A stretch of 64,000 bases of DNA from positions 1,875,481 through 1,939,480 of the forward strand of contig CM041203.1 of the NCBI GenBank assembly GCA_023078555.1, read 5' to 3'. The DNA comes from Ulva prolifera. Lineage: Eukaryota; Chlorophyta; Ulvophyceae; Ulvales; Ulvaceae. This document shows, in pieces, positions 12,057-22,195 of the stretch (its first letter is position 1; each line of letters begins with the position of its first letter). The notes beneath the pieces were generated by a model. It did no database searches and was not told where the DNA came from. It saw only the letters and a list, made by a program, of their open reading frames with translations. A program made the position numbers and the translations under genes.

Positions 12057-12743
12057 GCTGTGGTATCTTTGGGGACAGTTTCAGCGAGTCGGTGCAGCGT
12101 ATTGAGATTTGCGTGATAATATAGTTGCGCATGTTGACTGCATTAATTGAGGCACATAGGTACTTCCGTCAGGGTGTCGGGCATGCTCTATGACATATGT
12201 TGCAAATTTGACCAGCAACTGACCGAGAGTGCCTTCTTTATGAAGCACGATCGATGGACCGTAATCCAGCATCTAGGTATTCTCATCACAGTGTGGATTG
12301 TTTGGGTGGCATGTGCATGCAAACTGGATCTGTTCGAATTGAGCGCCCAGCTGGCCTCTACATCAACAATGCATATGGACGCTTGGTCCCAAAATACACG
12401 CGATGTGCCGCCGCTTGGGGTCCTGAACTAGTGTGTCAAAGTAGTAAGGCCGTCAACGTTACTGATTGCATGCGTCGACAGGATGCTGTGACATGCAAAG
12501 TTTAAATTGGCGCACTCGCACACTGCAAAACGTGTCGCAGTCGAGTCCGACAACACGCGCAGGGCGCATCATGCGCAGTGGCTGTATCGTGAGATTATGA
12601 ATTGTTAGTATTTGTTTTGTTGCGCTCGTGATCGCGGGTATGTGTTTCGTGTAACGTGGGGGGCCGATACAGGTCAACTGTTTGCATCCCTTCGCTGCCG
12701 CATGGCGATACGATGCTCGCACCAGTAGGGCACTATCAATATC
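12057..12743. other. Intergenic, ABC ATPase 3' side and RAD1 5' side
   Basis: Short frames on both strands without recognisable domains. It should contain the ABC ATPase 3' UTR and the RAD1 promoter. Confidence 0.45.
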
Positions 12744-13967
12744 ATGGGGGTATCGTTTGAGTTCTTATCCTCGCAGATAGTTCTCGGAGCTTTGCAGGCG
12801 CTTTCATCTAACAGCAAGCAGGTGTGTTGGGCCTCCGGTACACCAGAAGCAAGACATTTGCTGCTCTTTCCTCATGCAAGCACATGAACAAGAACTGTGT
12901 ATAGATTCTGAGGATCACTGTCACGTCATCAGGTGTACATTTCAGATGTGAGGACGATGGCAAAGTATGCCAGAGCTCAGTGCAATTCCCAGCCTGTTAT
13001 TTCACATCCTTCGACTCCTCGGGAGCTCCCACCACGTTCAACGTGCAGCTTGGAGCATTGGCTGATGCGCTACGAGTATTTTCTTCCTTGCCAGATGTAC
13101 CCGTCTCTATCACTGAAACAGCCCAACACCTTGTGCTGGAAACATCTGATACGGACGAGGGTGTCTCCATGAACATGCATGCCCACATCAACATTCTTGG
13201 GGAGATGCGGATAGATAACCTCCTAGACCACTGGAAGCTTCCGGCCACAGAGTTCACAACTTATGAAAACATTCTGAAAGAGGCTATTGAAGACCTAGAG
13301 TGGCCACATGGTCACGTGCGACTGTCCATCAAGGCACACCCATTTCAAGTGCGCCTGCTGCCGCCAGCTGCTCGCAAAGCCACGTGCAGTACTTCCTTGC
13401 GAAATCTAGTGACGCAGTCATTTGTTCAAGCATTTCACGGGCATGACAGCACAGGAGTGCGTCTACAGGTGAGCTTGTCCAGCAGGGGCAGCATTGGTGA
13501 GCTTGAAGTGATGCTGCCAAACAACCACATTCGTAACCCTCGAACTCATGGCACGTCGATCAGCCATTTTTACGCCTACAAGTTCTCAAAATCGGCCTTT
13601 ACTGGCCTGCAGGGAACAAAATCAATGTACAGCACTCATGTGGCCATTGATGACAACGGCCTGCTCAAGGTGCGTCGAGAGGCATGCCTTACACGATGCA
13701 GTCAGCAGGTCCCAAATTAAGCTGCGCTGAATCAAATCACTGCTCTGGGTGTCCGACTCAGACCACCATCATGAAACTGCTCATGCATGTGTGCAGCCAC
13801 AGGTCAGCCTGTTGCAGGTTGTCCACATGCTTCCCGGAATGCAAAACTCACATGTAGCTGGAACACAAGCTTCACAGATATCAACGGACATTATATTATC
13901 TTATGTCATACAGCCGATGTTCCATGATGAATTGACTGGTGAAGATCAGATGCAAGCAGGTTCATGA
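12744..13967 (+). CDS. RAD1: RAD1 subunit of the 9-1-1 checkpoint clamp
   Basis: RAD1 forms a PCNA-like ring with RAD9 and HUS1 that is loaded at DNA damage and activates ATR-type checkpoint kinase. Exons 12744-12821, 12905-13669 and 13803-13967 are phase-checked and give 335 residues, close to the family length. After the N-terminal helix that starts each clamp domain (LSSQIVLGALQAL) comes the strand pair ITVTSSGVHFRCEDDGKVCQ, matching the family's GL(K/R)xTVE(D/E)xKxxQA segment. The interdomain region shows NVQLGALADALRVFSS, which corresponds to the INLxxLLDCLxxFG helix. The second half has FYAYKFSKSAFTGLQGTKSM, then a final strand LSYVIQPMFHDE. The first intron ends in TATAG, less usual here, but it is the only choice that keeps the SSGVHFRC strand. 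Identification rests on this order of motifs, since RAD1 is poorly conserved. Confidence 0.83.
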
Positions 13968-14037
13968 TGAACCCCAGCTGGTGGCAGGCAGGCCATGATA
14001 GCTCGAAACTGAATGTTTGTGCACATGTAGCGCACAC

Positions 14038-14042
14038 TTACA
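14038..14042 (-). promoter_or_regulatory. Polyadenylation signal TGTAA (minus strand)
   Basis: TTACA on the plus strand, read as TGTAA 64 bases downstream of the MPDU1-like stop. It falls in the short gap where RAD1 and the MPDU1-like gene converge. Confidence 0.5.
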
Positions 14043-14105
14043 AAGTAACAGGACGGACCCATTAGTAAATTCAAGCAAAAGAGTATTATCTCGGGCACAG
14101 TGTGG

Positions 14106-14902
14106 TCATGTTTCCGCCTCATTAAGCTTCTTGAGCTTCCGATTAGCTAGTTCGGTCTGAATGCACTGGGCAGTGATGACACCATTTAGCAAAAACTGCG
14201 AAGCCGTCCCAAACACCAACAGCATGTCTGATGTAAGCACAGCTGTGGTGTACACGCGAATTAGGTTTCCCACTGAAGACAGCGCGAACGTGATGATGCT
14301 GAGCTCGCCAGTGTTCCCCCTGCGAAAGTTCAGCCAAATCTGCGGGAGACGAGCTCCCACACTCATAACAACGCTCACTCCCACTTGCATTGCAAGCAGG
14401 AGTGACATCCCACACGCCCCACTGATGACCCACCAGTTCATGACCATAAACAGCACAGCCGATATAATGACAATGTGTTTAGGGGGCCTCCGGTAGTAAG
14501 CAATGGTGGCACACAGCAGGGCATTTTGGATCCAGCATGCAAATACATCACCTGCAATTGAACAACCGATCAGGTTGTTGTGAATTGCATAATACGTCGA
14601 GCTGGAAAGAAGCAGACTGCATTATAACACAGATCATGGCGCACCGTATGATGATACTGGATATGCGTTGTTCCAGTTGTAGCCAATGATGACAGTGTAG
14701 CAAAGCGTCTCCACAACTGTGGCCACAACTGAAATTCCAGCAACACTGCACAGTGTGGCTTTGTAACGATAATGCATTATAACATGGCATTCAAATTGCA
14801 CACCCTGAAGCATGCTTACATGTGAGCCTACCTGTTGGCTCTGATGATCCTGATGATCTGGGGCACGCTGCGGAACCATGAGCCTGCTATGACGACCCAT
14901 CC
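14106..14902 (-). CDS. MPDU1: MPDU1-like PQ-loop membrane protein (5' end not found)
   Basis: MPDU1 (Lec35) is an endoplasmic reticulum PQ-loop protein needed for using dolichol-phosphate mannose and glucose in N-glycan and GPI synthesis. Exons 14902-14832, 14745-14645 and 14551-14106 are phase-checked. The two PQ loops are visible: VVIAGSWFRSVPQIIRIIRAN followed by SVAGISVVATVVETLCYT, and SVGARLPQIWLNFRRGNTGELS followed by a helix with SVGNLIRV. The final helix GTASQFLLNGVITAQC and basic tail NRKLKKLNEAET match the family. A first exon carrying the start codon and about 30 residues must lie upstream of 14902 and end in phase 0; I could not place it between 14903 and about 15240. ALG5, 30 kb away, works in the same dolichol-sugar pathway. 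Convergent with RAD1, 138 bases between stops. Confidence 0.82.
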
Positions 14903-15239
14903 CTGCAAGTTTCACACACTGCAGTGATTCGCCCTTGAGAGAGGAAGTGGAGGTGCGCATGAGAGGCTCAGCCTTGGCTGACACATGTGACATACAAGCA
15001 ACGAGATTCAATTCAACATTAAGATGCGCCTTTCCCAGTCAGCATGGTGTCCTGCAAGTGCGCACCAGCGCGTGCGACGCTGTCACGGAAAAAGAAGCAG
15101 CAGCCCGGCAGCGAATTCGGTCATCTGCATGACATGAGAAGTGAGCCGGAGATGATACTTGCAAATAACTATGTGGCTGTGGGAAGGACCGAATTCAGCG
15201 GGTGTGTTGTATGGAGCAGGGCACACCTGCGCGATGCGT

Positions 15240-17757
15240 AGGATGGTGTTCCCTGGTGCGACATTTTTGTGTTACAGCTGCAGCGGATGCAGTAAAGCTG
15301 GGGGAACGGCGTTCAGCTCTCAATTGACACGGTTGCCGGCCACCTCTTCTGCATTGGACTGTGGTGTATGCGTTGGAATACATGTCACCGGCAGTACTGC
15401 TGACCCAGCATGCTGTACACTGAAAAGTGCTCCCACTGCATGCTTATACAACAGCGAGCAGGTCCACTGCTTGCGAGCTCGCGATGCCAGCTATTGCGGC
15501 GAATCGAAGCGCCGAATTACAGCCATGGCTTCAGTGTTAATTTGCGAGCGTCGACCATTCCCGCCCTCGGAAGGTTCACCACAACGGCAGGGTCACAGAA
15601 GTACCCCCAGATTTCATTCGGGTGCGCCATTGATCTCGAATCAAACTCGTATACGCGTTGACGGACAGTGCTCCTCACCAATCGCTCTCCGCCGCTCCCA
15701 AGAGCAGTGCCGGCTGCGGGATCCCTGTGCATAGCACCACTCCACGGTTCCGATGCCACATCGAACTACTGCTGCAGTAGACCATCGAACTCGATATCTA
15801 CACGCCTATGCAGGCAAGTCGAGCAGTTGTAGCGCGCCCTGGCAGCAATATTGACCCACCCTTCTCACTCGGACACCCCACCAGATGGCTTGCCACCTGT
15901 GCCATCCCCATGGCCACCCAGGCAGCTGCAGTCGATGCCATCCGCTGAAACGTTAGCCCAGACACGTCAAGCGCCATTCACAGGTACGCTGCAAACCACA
16001 ACATCGCTCTACAGCACCAACCAAGACAGCGAGACCTCAGGCCACGCAGAAGACGCCGAAACCTTCTGCTGATGCCCGAAGCTGGGGCTGTTTCAGTCAA
16101 ATGCACAACGCAAATGTGCCAGATCTCGGACATGCCATGCAGCTACGCCAATCACCACGACCAGCACGTGACTGCAACCTGCCCCTGACACACTCCTTGT
16201 ACGTGCCGCTCGGTTCGGCGCAGAGGCTTGCAGCTCAGACCTGGATTTTACTAGGTACACAATACACTCGGGACACGCGTCATGCTGCAGCCCCAGGCTC
16301 GGTCATGACTGGGCTCCTGTGCGGGCTGCCTGGACGCCATCAGCGATAGCGTCTAGCGCTGGAGTCTGCTGCTCACCCCATGCACCTGGATATGTATGAG
16401 TGCGCAGCAGCGCCCCGGCGGTGCTGCTAACCAATCGATCTGGCGGCTCTGCCTGACAAGGGTGGGCGCCTGTGGCGCCGCTGGTGACGCCGGTATGGGC
16501 GACCTGGGTTCCAGGCTGTTCTGAGCAGCGCCTCCCCGACCACCCACCACACAGCACGCTCCTGGCCAACCTCCTGGGTAGCAGCCCTGCCCAACTCCAC
16601 AGCCTCCCCTGCCTCTGCTGCGCCCGGTCTCTCCCTCGGCGCCCAGGTTCCCCCATCCATCACATACGCAGCTGTTGTCATATCCTGTCACATCTAGGGC
16701 ATCCGCCGCCGCCCCCTCGCGTACCTCGCCCTCACCCGGGGCCACACCGGCAAAGACGGGACGCTTGCGGTGCTGCCCGCCTCGCTGCCTGTGTCCTTGG
16801 TAACACACCGGAGGAGAGGAGACCCTCACACGCGCCTTCCGGAGCTCAGCAGCCCCGCTGCGAACAGCTGCGGCTGCACCGGGGGGGCCACACCCAGGGC
16901 AGCCTGCCGACCGCCCTCCTGTGGCCCTGCAGAGGCGCACAGCGACAAACTCGCCTTTTGCCCCCCGGTGCGGGGGTGGTCGGTGGTGTGTGCATCTCTG
17001 ACCGCCTTGCCGGCTGGAGGGGCTGCGCTGCGGCGATTTGCGATGGCTCCACCGCGGGTCATTGCTGATAGATGCAGGCACGACAAGTGCGGCCGCGCTG
17101 GCGTTGCAGCGTTCACCCCGGTCCAGATGTCGCACGTGACATGAGAATGGATTGGTCCCGCTGCGTTTGCATCCTCGATGGGGATGCTAGCTTGCGTGGC
17201 TGCAGGGTCAGACATTACCTCCAGGCGACTGTTCCTTGAGAACGCGATGCACGATTTTCCACGACCAGGTGGCCCACCAGGCTCACGCTACTGCCCCGCT
17301 TACGGTCAGAAGGGTCATACCACTGGATGCGCATGATCATTTACACCGCAAATCGCACACATCTCTCATTTCAGAATCAACGAACGCCCCTTTACGCTGA
17401 CATTGCCTCAGCTACTGGCAGCGTGGAATGCAGCAACGGCTACAGCAAAACTTGCTGAGCGAGGCAAACGCAGTGCTGGTGGTCTATTGGCGCTATTGGC
17501 GTCATGGCAACTGACAGAGGGTGCACTGCTCAGGGCTTCAGGCAGCCGCGAGAGCGGCAGCGACGAAAGCGCTGGAAGCCAGAATGACTGCAACGTGCAC
17601 ACCTGCACAGAAGTTGATGCTTGTATGCCGGCTGTGCGGAGTGGCACGATGTCCACGCAGGCAGCTGCGAGGCCCGGCCGATCTCATTCGATGTGAGAAA
17701 AAAACTCACGTGTCTCGGAGAGGGTGTGGAGGGTCCAACACACAACTGGTGCGTGGG
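15240..17757. other. Gene-poor tract with a GC-rich island
   Basis: No gene recognised. About 16.3-17.3 kb is markedly GC-rich and contains overlapping Pro/Gly/Cys-rich frames on both strands (one of 260 codons on the minus strand) that look like composition artefacts. A plus-strand segment near 17250-17335 reads like the end of a zinc-knuckle region of a retroelement gag-type protein, so the island may be a decayed mobile element. The evidence is weak. Confidence 0.3.
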
Positions 17758-18336
17758 TCACAGAAGAGAGTGTGCGTCTAGACGAACCCAGCACAGGAGT
17801 CCCTCTCTCGGAACAGTTTGCGCATTGTATAAACAGCGCACGCAGCTACAGTGCAAACATGCTTCGTCCCCGACATGTAGATGGACATTTGCATGCATGC
17901 AGTAGCAACATATCGACACCCAAGGCACGTGCTCGGCAGAAAACTTCGAATTCTGCGCACCTGACACAATTGTCACAGGAGCTGCATCGGAAGTTGTGCC
18001 AAACCCAGACTCCTTACGCCCACTGCGAGCGCAAAGCTGGGTGCAGTTGCTCTTCTCGCGTGTGCTGCCTTCAGTCGTGGAGGACAAGTGATATCGGCAA
18101 CAAATGGAGGTGCACTTTCCCAGGCCTACGCTGTCGCCAAGCTCATCTCTTAGATCAACCTGACCGCCGCACTCAGCCAGAGTGCAGCGTGCTTGCACTA
18201 CGGTGAAGCCTTCATCCTCATCTAGATCTGGGCCGCAGGGGTCCCCAGGGTCGATCCAGTGGTAATCATGCCATATGGCGTCGGCCTTCACCACCCAGCA
18301 TGGGGCAAGTAACAGAACCAACGCATGTAGCAGCAT
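17758..18336 (-). CDS. Hypothetical secreted Cys-rich protein
   Basis: A 192-codon frame starting with a convincing signal peptide: Met, a Leu-rich hydrophobic core (LLHALVLLLAP) and a likely cleavage site after VVKADA. The mature part begins with an acidic, Trp/His-containing segment (WHDYHWIDP, then DLDEDEG) and continues with more than a dozen Cys, many paired (ICCRY, ICCYC). I do not recognise a family. Because most genes here have introns, only the first about 45 codons may be real, with a splice after them. It lies alone in a gene-poor tract, which also makes a chance frame possible. Confidence 0.3.
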   Translation of the reverse strand: MLLHALVLLLAPCWVVKADAIWHDYHWIDPGDPCGPDLDEDEGFTVVQARCTLAECGGQVDLRDELGDSVGLGKCTSICCRYHLSSTTEGSTREKSNCTQLCARSGRKESGFGTTSDAAPVTIVSGAQNSKFSAEHVPWVSICCYCMHANVHLHVGDEACLHCSCVRCLYNAQTVPREGLLCWVRLDAHSLL

Positions 18337-19259
18337 TTTTACACTCCTGCAGATGCTTATCGATCATCATGGCGACCAGGTGCGGTATGTTACGGTGCCC
18401 AGCTTGGCCCTTGGGCCTGCAGTACTGACAGGGTGTGCTGCTGCTATCTTGTGCACAGGGAGTGCACGCGGCCGGGAGCGCGCGCGGCAAATCGCGTGCG
18501 ATTGTACGCATGACCCATACATGGAAGCATCGAAATCCCTTTGCGCAAACGCCACGACAACTACATAAAAAACACCAGTGCTACTGTGAAGCACCTGTCG
18601 ATAGCTTATACGAATTCGCAGATCTGAGGGTCCCACGAATCGCGCGCAATGAATTCGTTAACGTCCGACAGGAAAACAGAACAGCCATGCTTCGCGCTAT
18701 GTGAGTGCAGCGAGCAGCTATAAATGCTATGTATACACATACGCTGCTGCCGTATCACGCATAGTGGTAAATTTATGAGGCGCACTGCCCCGTGCATATA
18801 TGTACGATCGCTTTGAACGTTACCTATCGCTGCATCCTCTAGCCACTTGAGAGGCAATGGGCACAGCGGTGTTTTCGGAATGTTCTGGAAGCAGCAGCTG
18901 TGTACTTTGTGGAGGCCGGAGGCCGGATCAGACCTGCCCAGAGCACCTTCCCGCCCGGCCCTTGTGTCTCCCCGCTAAAGGGGGCGCAGCCTCCTGCATG
19001 TCCTGAAATGGCCCCCGATATATATCACAAGGGTAATCTGGCACAAGCCCGTGATGCAGCCGCCGACGTGTGGCGATTTGGGGGCTCTAGAATGCTTTGC
19101 CCCAAGCCACCATGTTGCAATGCCTGGTAGCATGCTGTGGTGCTCTAGATGGCAGCTGCCATGCAATGGCCCAAGCCTTGATGACGATGGCAATTTGGCC
19201 TTGCAGCCACCACATCGTCACCACGATGCACACACCACACTTCGCATATATACAGATAT
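18337..19259. other. Intergenic, nothing recognised
   Basis: Short frames only. It leads into the LINE-derived array that starts after an ACAT microsatellite. Confidence 0.4.
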
Positions 19260-19281
19260 CCACACATACATACATACATAC
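19260..19281. repeat. ACAT microsatellite
   Basis: Five to six ACAT units directly before the first LINE 3' fragment. The same tetranucleotide follows the 3' ends of the neighbouring LINE fragments, so it is either an old LINE tail or the insertion target. Confidence 0.6.
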
Positions 19282-19408
19282 ACCGGCCGAGCTGTGGTAC
19301 GTGCTCGTGCCCGGCCTAGTGCCATGACTGCGTGAGTGGATTTGCGTGTGTATTCCTGGCAACGGCTCGCTGCCCGGCCTCTGTCCTTTGTAACTACATA
19401 CATACATG
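19282..19408 (+). mobile_element. LINE 3' end, severely 5'-truncated copy 1
   Basis: Matches the last about 120 bases of copy 4 at 20.0-20.4 kb: the end of the coding region (GRAVVRARARPSAM-like), the stop region and the 3' UTR closing in CCCGGCCTCTGTCCTTTGTAA, then an ACAT tail. Loss of the 5' part is the usual result of incomplete target-primed reverse transcription. Confidence 0.65.
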
Positions 19409-19472
19409 CGTTTGCGTGTGAATTCCTAGCAACGGCTCGCTGCCCGGCCTCTGTCCTTTGTAACTATACTCA
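19409..19472 (+). mobile_element. LINE 3' end, minimal copy 2
   Basis: About 64 bases corresponding only to the 3' UTR of the same LINE, closing with CCTTTGTAACTATACTCATG. It follows copy 1 without a gap and in the same orientation. Confidence 0.6.
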
Positions 19473-19486
19473 TGCACGTGACGAAT

Positions 19487-19692
19487 TCCCTGCGCCGGTT
19501 GAGCGTGGCTTTGGCGTTGTGCAAAGGGAATGCTTATGTGCTCCGTGCGGGGTTCCAATCCTTGGCTGGAATTACCGGCAGGGCGATGGTGCGCGCTCGT
19601 GCGCGGCCTAGTGCCATGACAGAGTGGATTTGCATGTGACTTCCTAGCAACGGCTCGATGCCCGGCCTCTGTCCTTTGTAAATACATACATG
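19487..19692 (+). mobile_element. LINE 3' end, 5'-truncated copy 3
   Basis: About 205 bases alignable to 20192-20394. It covers the terminal RRLSVAL...KGNAY coding segment, then RARARPSAM, the stop region and the 3' UTR, ending in TTTGTAAATACATACATG. Differences from copy 4 indicate that it is older than or separate from that insertion. Confidence 0.68.
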
Positions 19693-19757
19693 CAGCTGGG
19701 CAGCACACCCGTGTGGAGCGACCCGCGCCGGACACCGCGCGTGCTTAGGCGTCGGAT

Positions 19758-19782
19758 GGGGGGGGGGGGGGGGGGGGGGGGG
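19758..19782. repeat. 25-base poly-G tract
   Basis: Uninterrupted run of 25 G on the plus strand, between LINE copies 3 and 4. It is similar to the run at 4844-4871 but not in an obvious gene. Confidence 0.85.
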
Positions 19783-19982
19783 CTGCGATGTGGCCAGGGT
19801 GCTGCAGGACCTGGGGCTGGGGTCCGGGCCGCGGCTGCGCAACAGGAGGGGCTGGAGGAGGTGCTCAGGGAGATGGCCCGGCAGAAGGTTGGGGAGACAT
19901 CATGTTGTGCCGCCTGATAGCCCTTTGTGCATAGGGGATGTGTCAGTTGTGAACATCTCTTTGGGTATCTGGGGGCAGAGCA

Positions 19983-20394
19983 GCGGCTCGGGGGGATGGG
20001 ATTGCTGCGGCGGTGCGAGATGCGCAGAAACGCAATGCATATTGCGCGTACGATCCCGATGCGTATGATTTTGTGTCACTGTCGCATGAGGCGCATGGTA
20101 GGTTGGGGCGGCCTGCTATGGCACATTTGAATCAGCTAGCTGAGGTTGCGTCTCAGTGTGGTGCGGTGGACCATGGTGTGATTGCGAAGAATGCTTTGCG
20201 CCGGTTGAGTGTGGCATTGCGCAAAGGGAATGCTTATATGCTCTGTACGGGGCTTCAATCTTTGGGCGGTATGGCCGGCAGGGCTGTGGTGCGAGCTCGT
20301 GCCCGGCCAAGTGCCATGAACGAGTGATTGGGTTTGCGAGTGGCTTCCGAGAACCGGCTTCATACCCGGCCTCTGCCCTTTGTAAATACATGTC
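19983..20394 (+). mobile_element. LINE 3' fragment with C-terminal coding region, copy 4
   Basis: The longest copy of the LINE family here. A frame from about 20013 to 20327 encodes the extreme C-terminus of a non-LTR reverse-transcriptase polyprotein: after PDAYDFVSLSHEAHGRLG comes PAMAHLNQLAEVASQCG and the conserved ending LRRLSVALRKGNAY with a short Arg-rich tail. This C-terminal module follows the reverse transcriptase in many plant and algal LINE-type proteins; I recognise it from that pattern, not from a search. The 3' UTR ends CCTTTGTAAATACATG. No reverse-transcriptase catalytic domain is present in the window, so the copy is 5'-truncated and cannot move on its own. Confidence 0.7.
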
Positions 20395-20836
20395 ACACCT
20401 GATCGGGGTGCACAGTTTGTAAGATTCACAACACGGCCATGGGCAGCCCAAGCGGCTGCGGCACCCACCGCACCCAGCTGCGTCCCGCCTGGCAGTTACA
20501 AGCTAAGGCCGAGCCCGCCTCGCCTGCGGATGCGGAGCGGCCGAGTCCTGCCCTGTGACAGTACCCGCATCTGCAGCCAGCACCCCCCAGCCACAAGCAC
20601 ACAAACACGCACCACTCCCAGACTGAAGGGACCCGAGATTGCTTTACAGGCGGCTGAGCTCACGCGCCGCACGATAGTGCAACCCTGCAGGCTCCCAGTT
20701 CTGATGTCTCACCGTGTACTTCGCTCCACACAATCTAGACACAAGGAATGTATTGTAAACCTGCTCTGCGGTTGGGCATCCAGTGCACGCCGCTCCGCGG
20801 ACCCCTGACGATCTGCGTACCCCACCCCCTGCCACC
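20395..20836. other. Intergenic, lyase 3' side
   Basis: Between the last LINE copy and the stop codon of the polysaccharide lyase. Short frames only; nothing recognised. Confidence 0.4.
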
Positions 20837-22195
20837 TCATGCAAATTTCTTCACCTCAAAGTCTTTGAACCGTATGCATGTGTCCCTCGGGCACACAAAC
20901 TGCTCCTTCGAGCCCCCGTAGAACGTGCAGAAGAAGACAGAAGACACGACCGTCTCCGGCCGGCTCCGCCACCGCATCTCCCCAAACTCACACGCCCTCC
21001 CGTTCACACTCACCCGCAGCAAGCCGTCCGAACACCCGACCGCGTTCAGCCGCACCCTCAGCGCCACATCGTTCCACTGCTCCGGCTGGAACTGGAGCAC
21101 CCCCCGCCACAGGGAGTCGCCGTAGCGCGCGTTCAGGTGGCACCCGGGCTGCTCCGCGTAGCGTGGGCTCTCGTGTGCGCAGGTGCTGTACACGTATGCC
21201 TCCGCCTGCCAGCCGGAGCGCCACATCAGCCGCGCGGAGGCGCAGCTGGCACAGTGGCGGCTGCCGCTGCCCCCGCGCGTGTCCGTGGCATCGGCGGGCG
21301 ATAGGTACAGCCCGGGCAGCTTGCCGCCCAGCTGTGGGTCGAACGAGGGGTCGAACTGCATCAGAGGCTGCTGCTCAGGCTGCGGCGCCATCACGTGTTT
21401 GCTTATGCTGACACACGTGAAACCTGGTGTACGGCCATGACCGTGACACACGGTCATGGCCGTGCACCAGGGGGTGTTGCAGGGCTGCTCACGCGGAATG
21501 CATGCGATGTGTGGAGCTGGTGCATGGAGAAGTGGTGACAGGGGGATCACCCCATGTAGAGATGCCTGTCTGGTGCGTGCAGGTGTTGTTGCGCATGTGG
21601 CAGAGATCGATCGCTGTCGCAAGGCGCCTGCCTGCGTTGTTACCGGTTGCTGTGAACCATGATGATGAAGCCTAGCTACATGCACCACCGCTGCCGGAGA
21701 GTGACGTGCGGATGTAGTTTTCGGCGATTATTCCCACAGCAGCTACAATGTTGAGTGACAAGAATGTTGCCTGTGCGGTACGACTGGATTTTGCAGGGTG
21801 ATGGCACCGCTGATGCCCGGATGTCTGGCTGGACAGGGATTACAGAGTACATGTCATACCCACAGCTTGTAGCGAAGCTCGACATCCTCGGCCGGGAAGA
21901 TGGATTTGGGGGATGCATAGAAACCAAGGCCTCCAAGCGGCCGTGTAGGTGCCGAGGAGGGGTTCAGTGAGCCCTTTGGGAAGGCCACACAGAGGATGGA
22001 TCCCTGTTCGGGGTCCGTTTCGATCGTGTTGTTCTCGTTCTTTTTGCCCCAGCCTATGCGTTGAATGTTCCATGTATCTTCATGCTTGAGCTTGATGTCA
22101 CCTAGTGGGTGGCATGGCAGCTTTACTTGTGCGGACGGCTGGCAGAGGTCTGTGGCGGACGGCATTTTGCTTGTGGGCATCGCTTCCTGCAGCAA
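20837..22195 (-). CDS. Polysaccharide lyase, family-14-like (alginate/glucuronan lyase fold)
   Basis: Probable endolytic lyase cutting uronic-acid polysaccharides by beta-elimination, of the type known from chlorovirus vAL-1, Chlorella and molluscan alginate lyases. Exons 22195-21860 and 21355-20837 are phase-checked and give up to 284 residues (a second in-frame Met lies 10 codons in). The jelly-roll core is recognisable: YKLWFDPSFDPQLGGKLPGLY, then SARLMWRSGWQAEAYVYS, QFQPEQWNDVALRVRLN, DGLLRVSVNGR and the final strands SVFFCTFYGGS and IRFKDFEVKKF. No signal peptide is evident at this start, so a secretion signal may lie on an unseen upstream exon, or the enzyme acts inside the cell on its own wall polymers. 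A chlorovirus-derived origin is possible in principle. However, the intron and host-like GC content suggest a resident gene. Confidence 0.8.

Noticed and set aside
16353-17135. 260-codon minus-strand frame, the longest in the gene-poor tract
   Set aside because: Gly/Arg/Pro/Cys-rich in a GC-rich stretch, with long frames also open on the other strand. It looks like a composition artefact.
20783-21411. Two plus-strand frames of about 175 codons
   Set aside because: Antisense shadows of the polysaccharide lyase exon 2.
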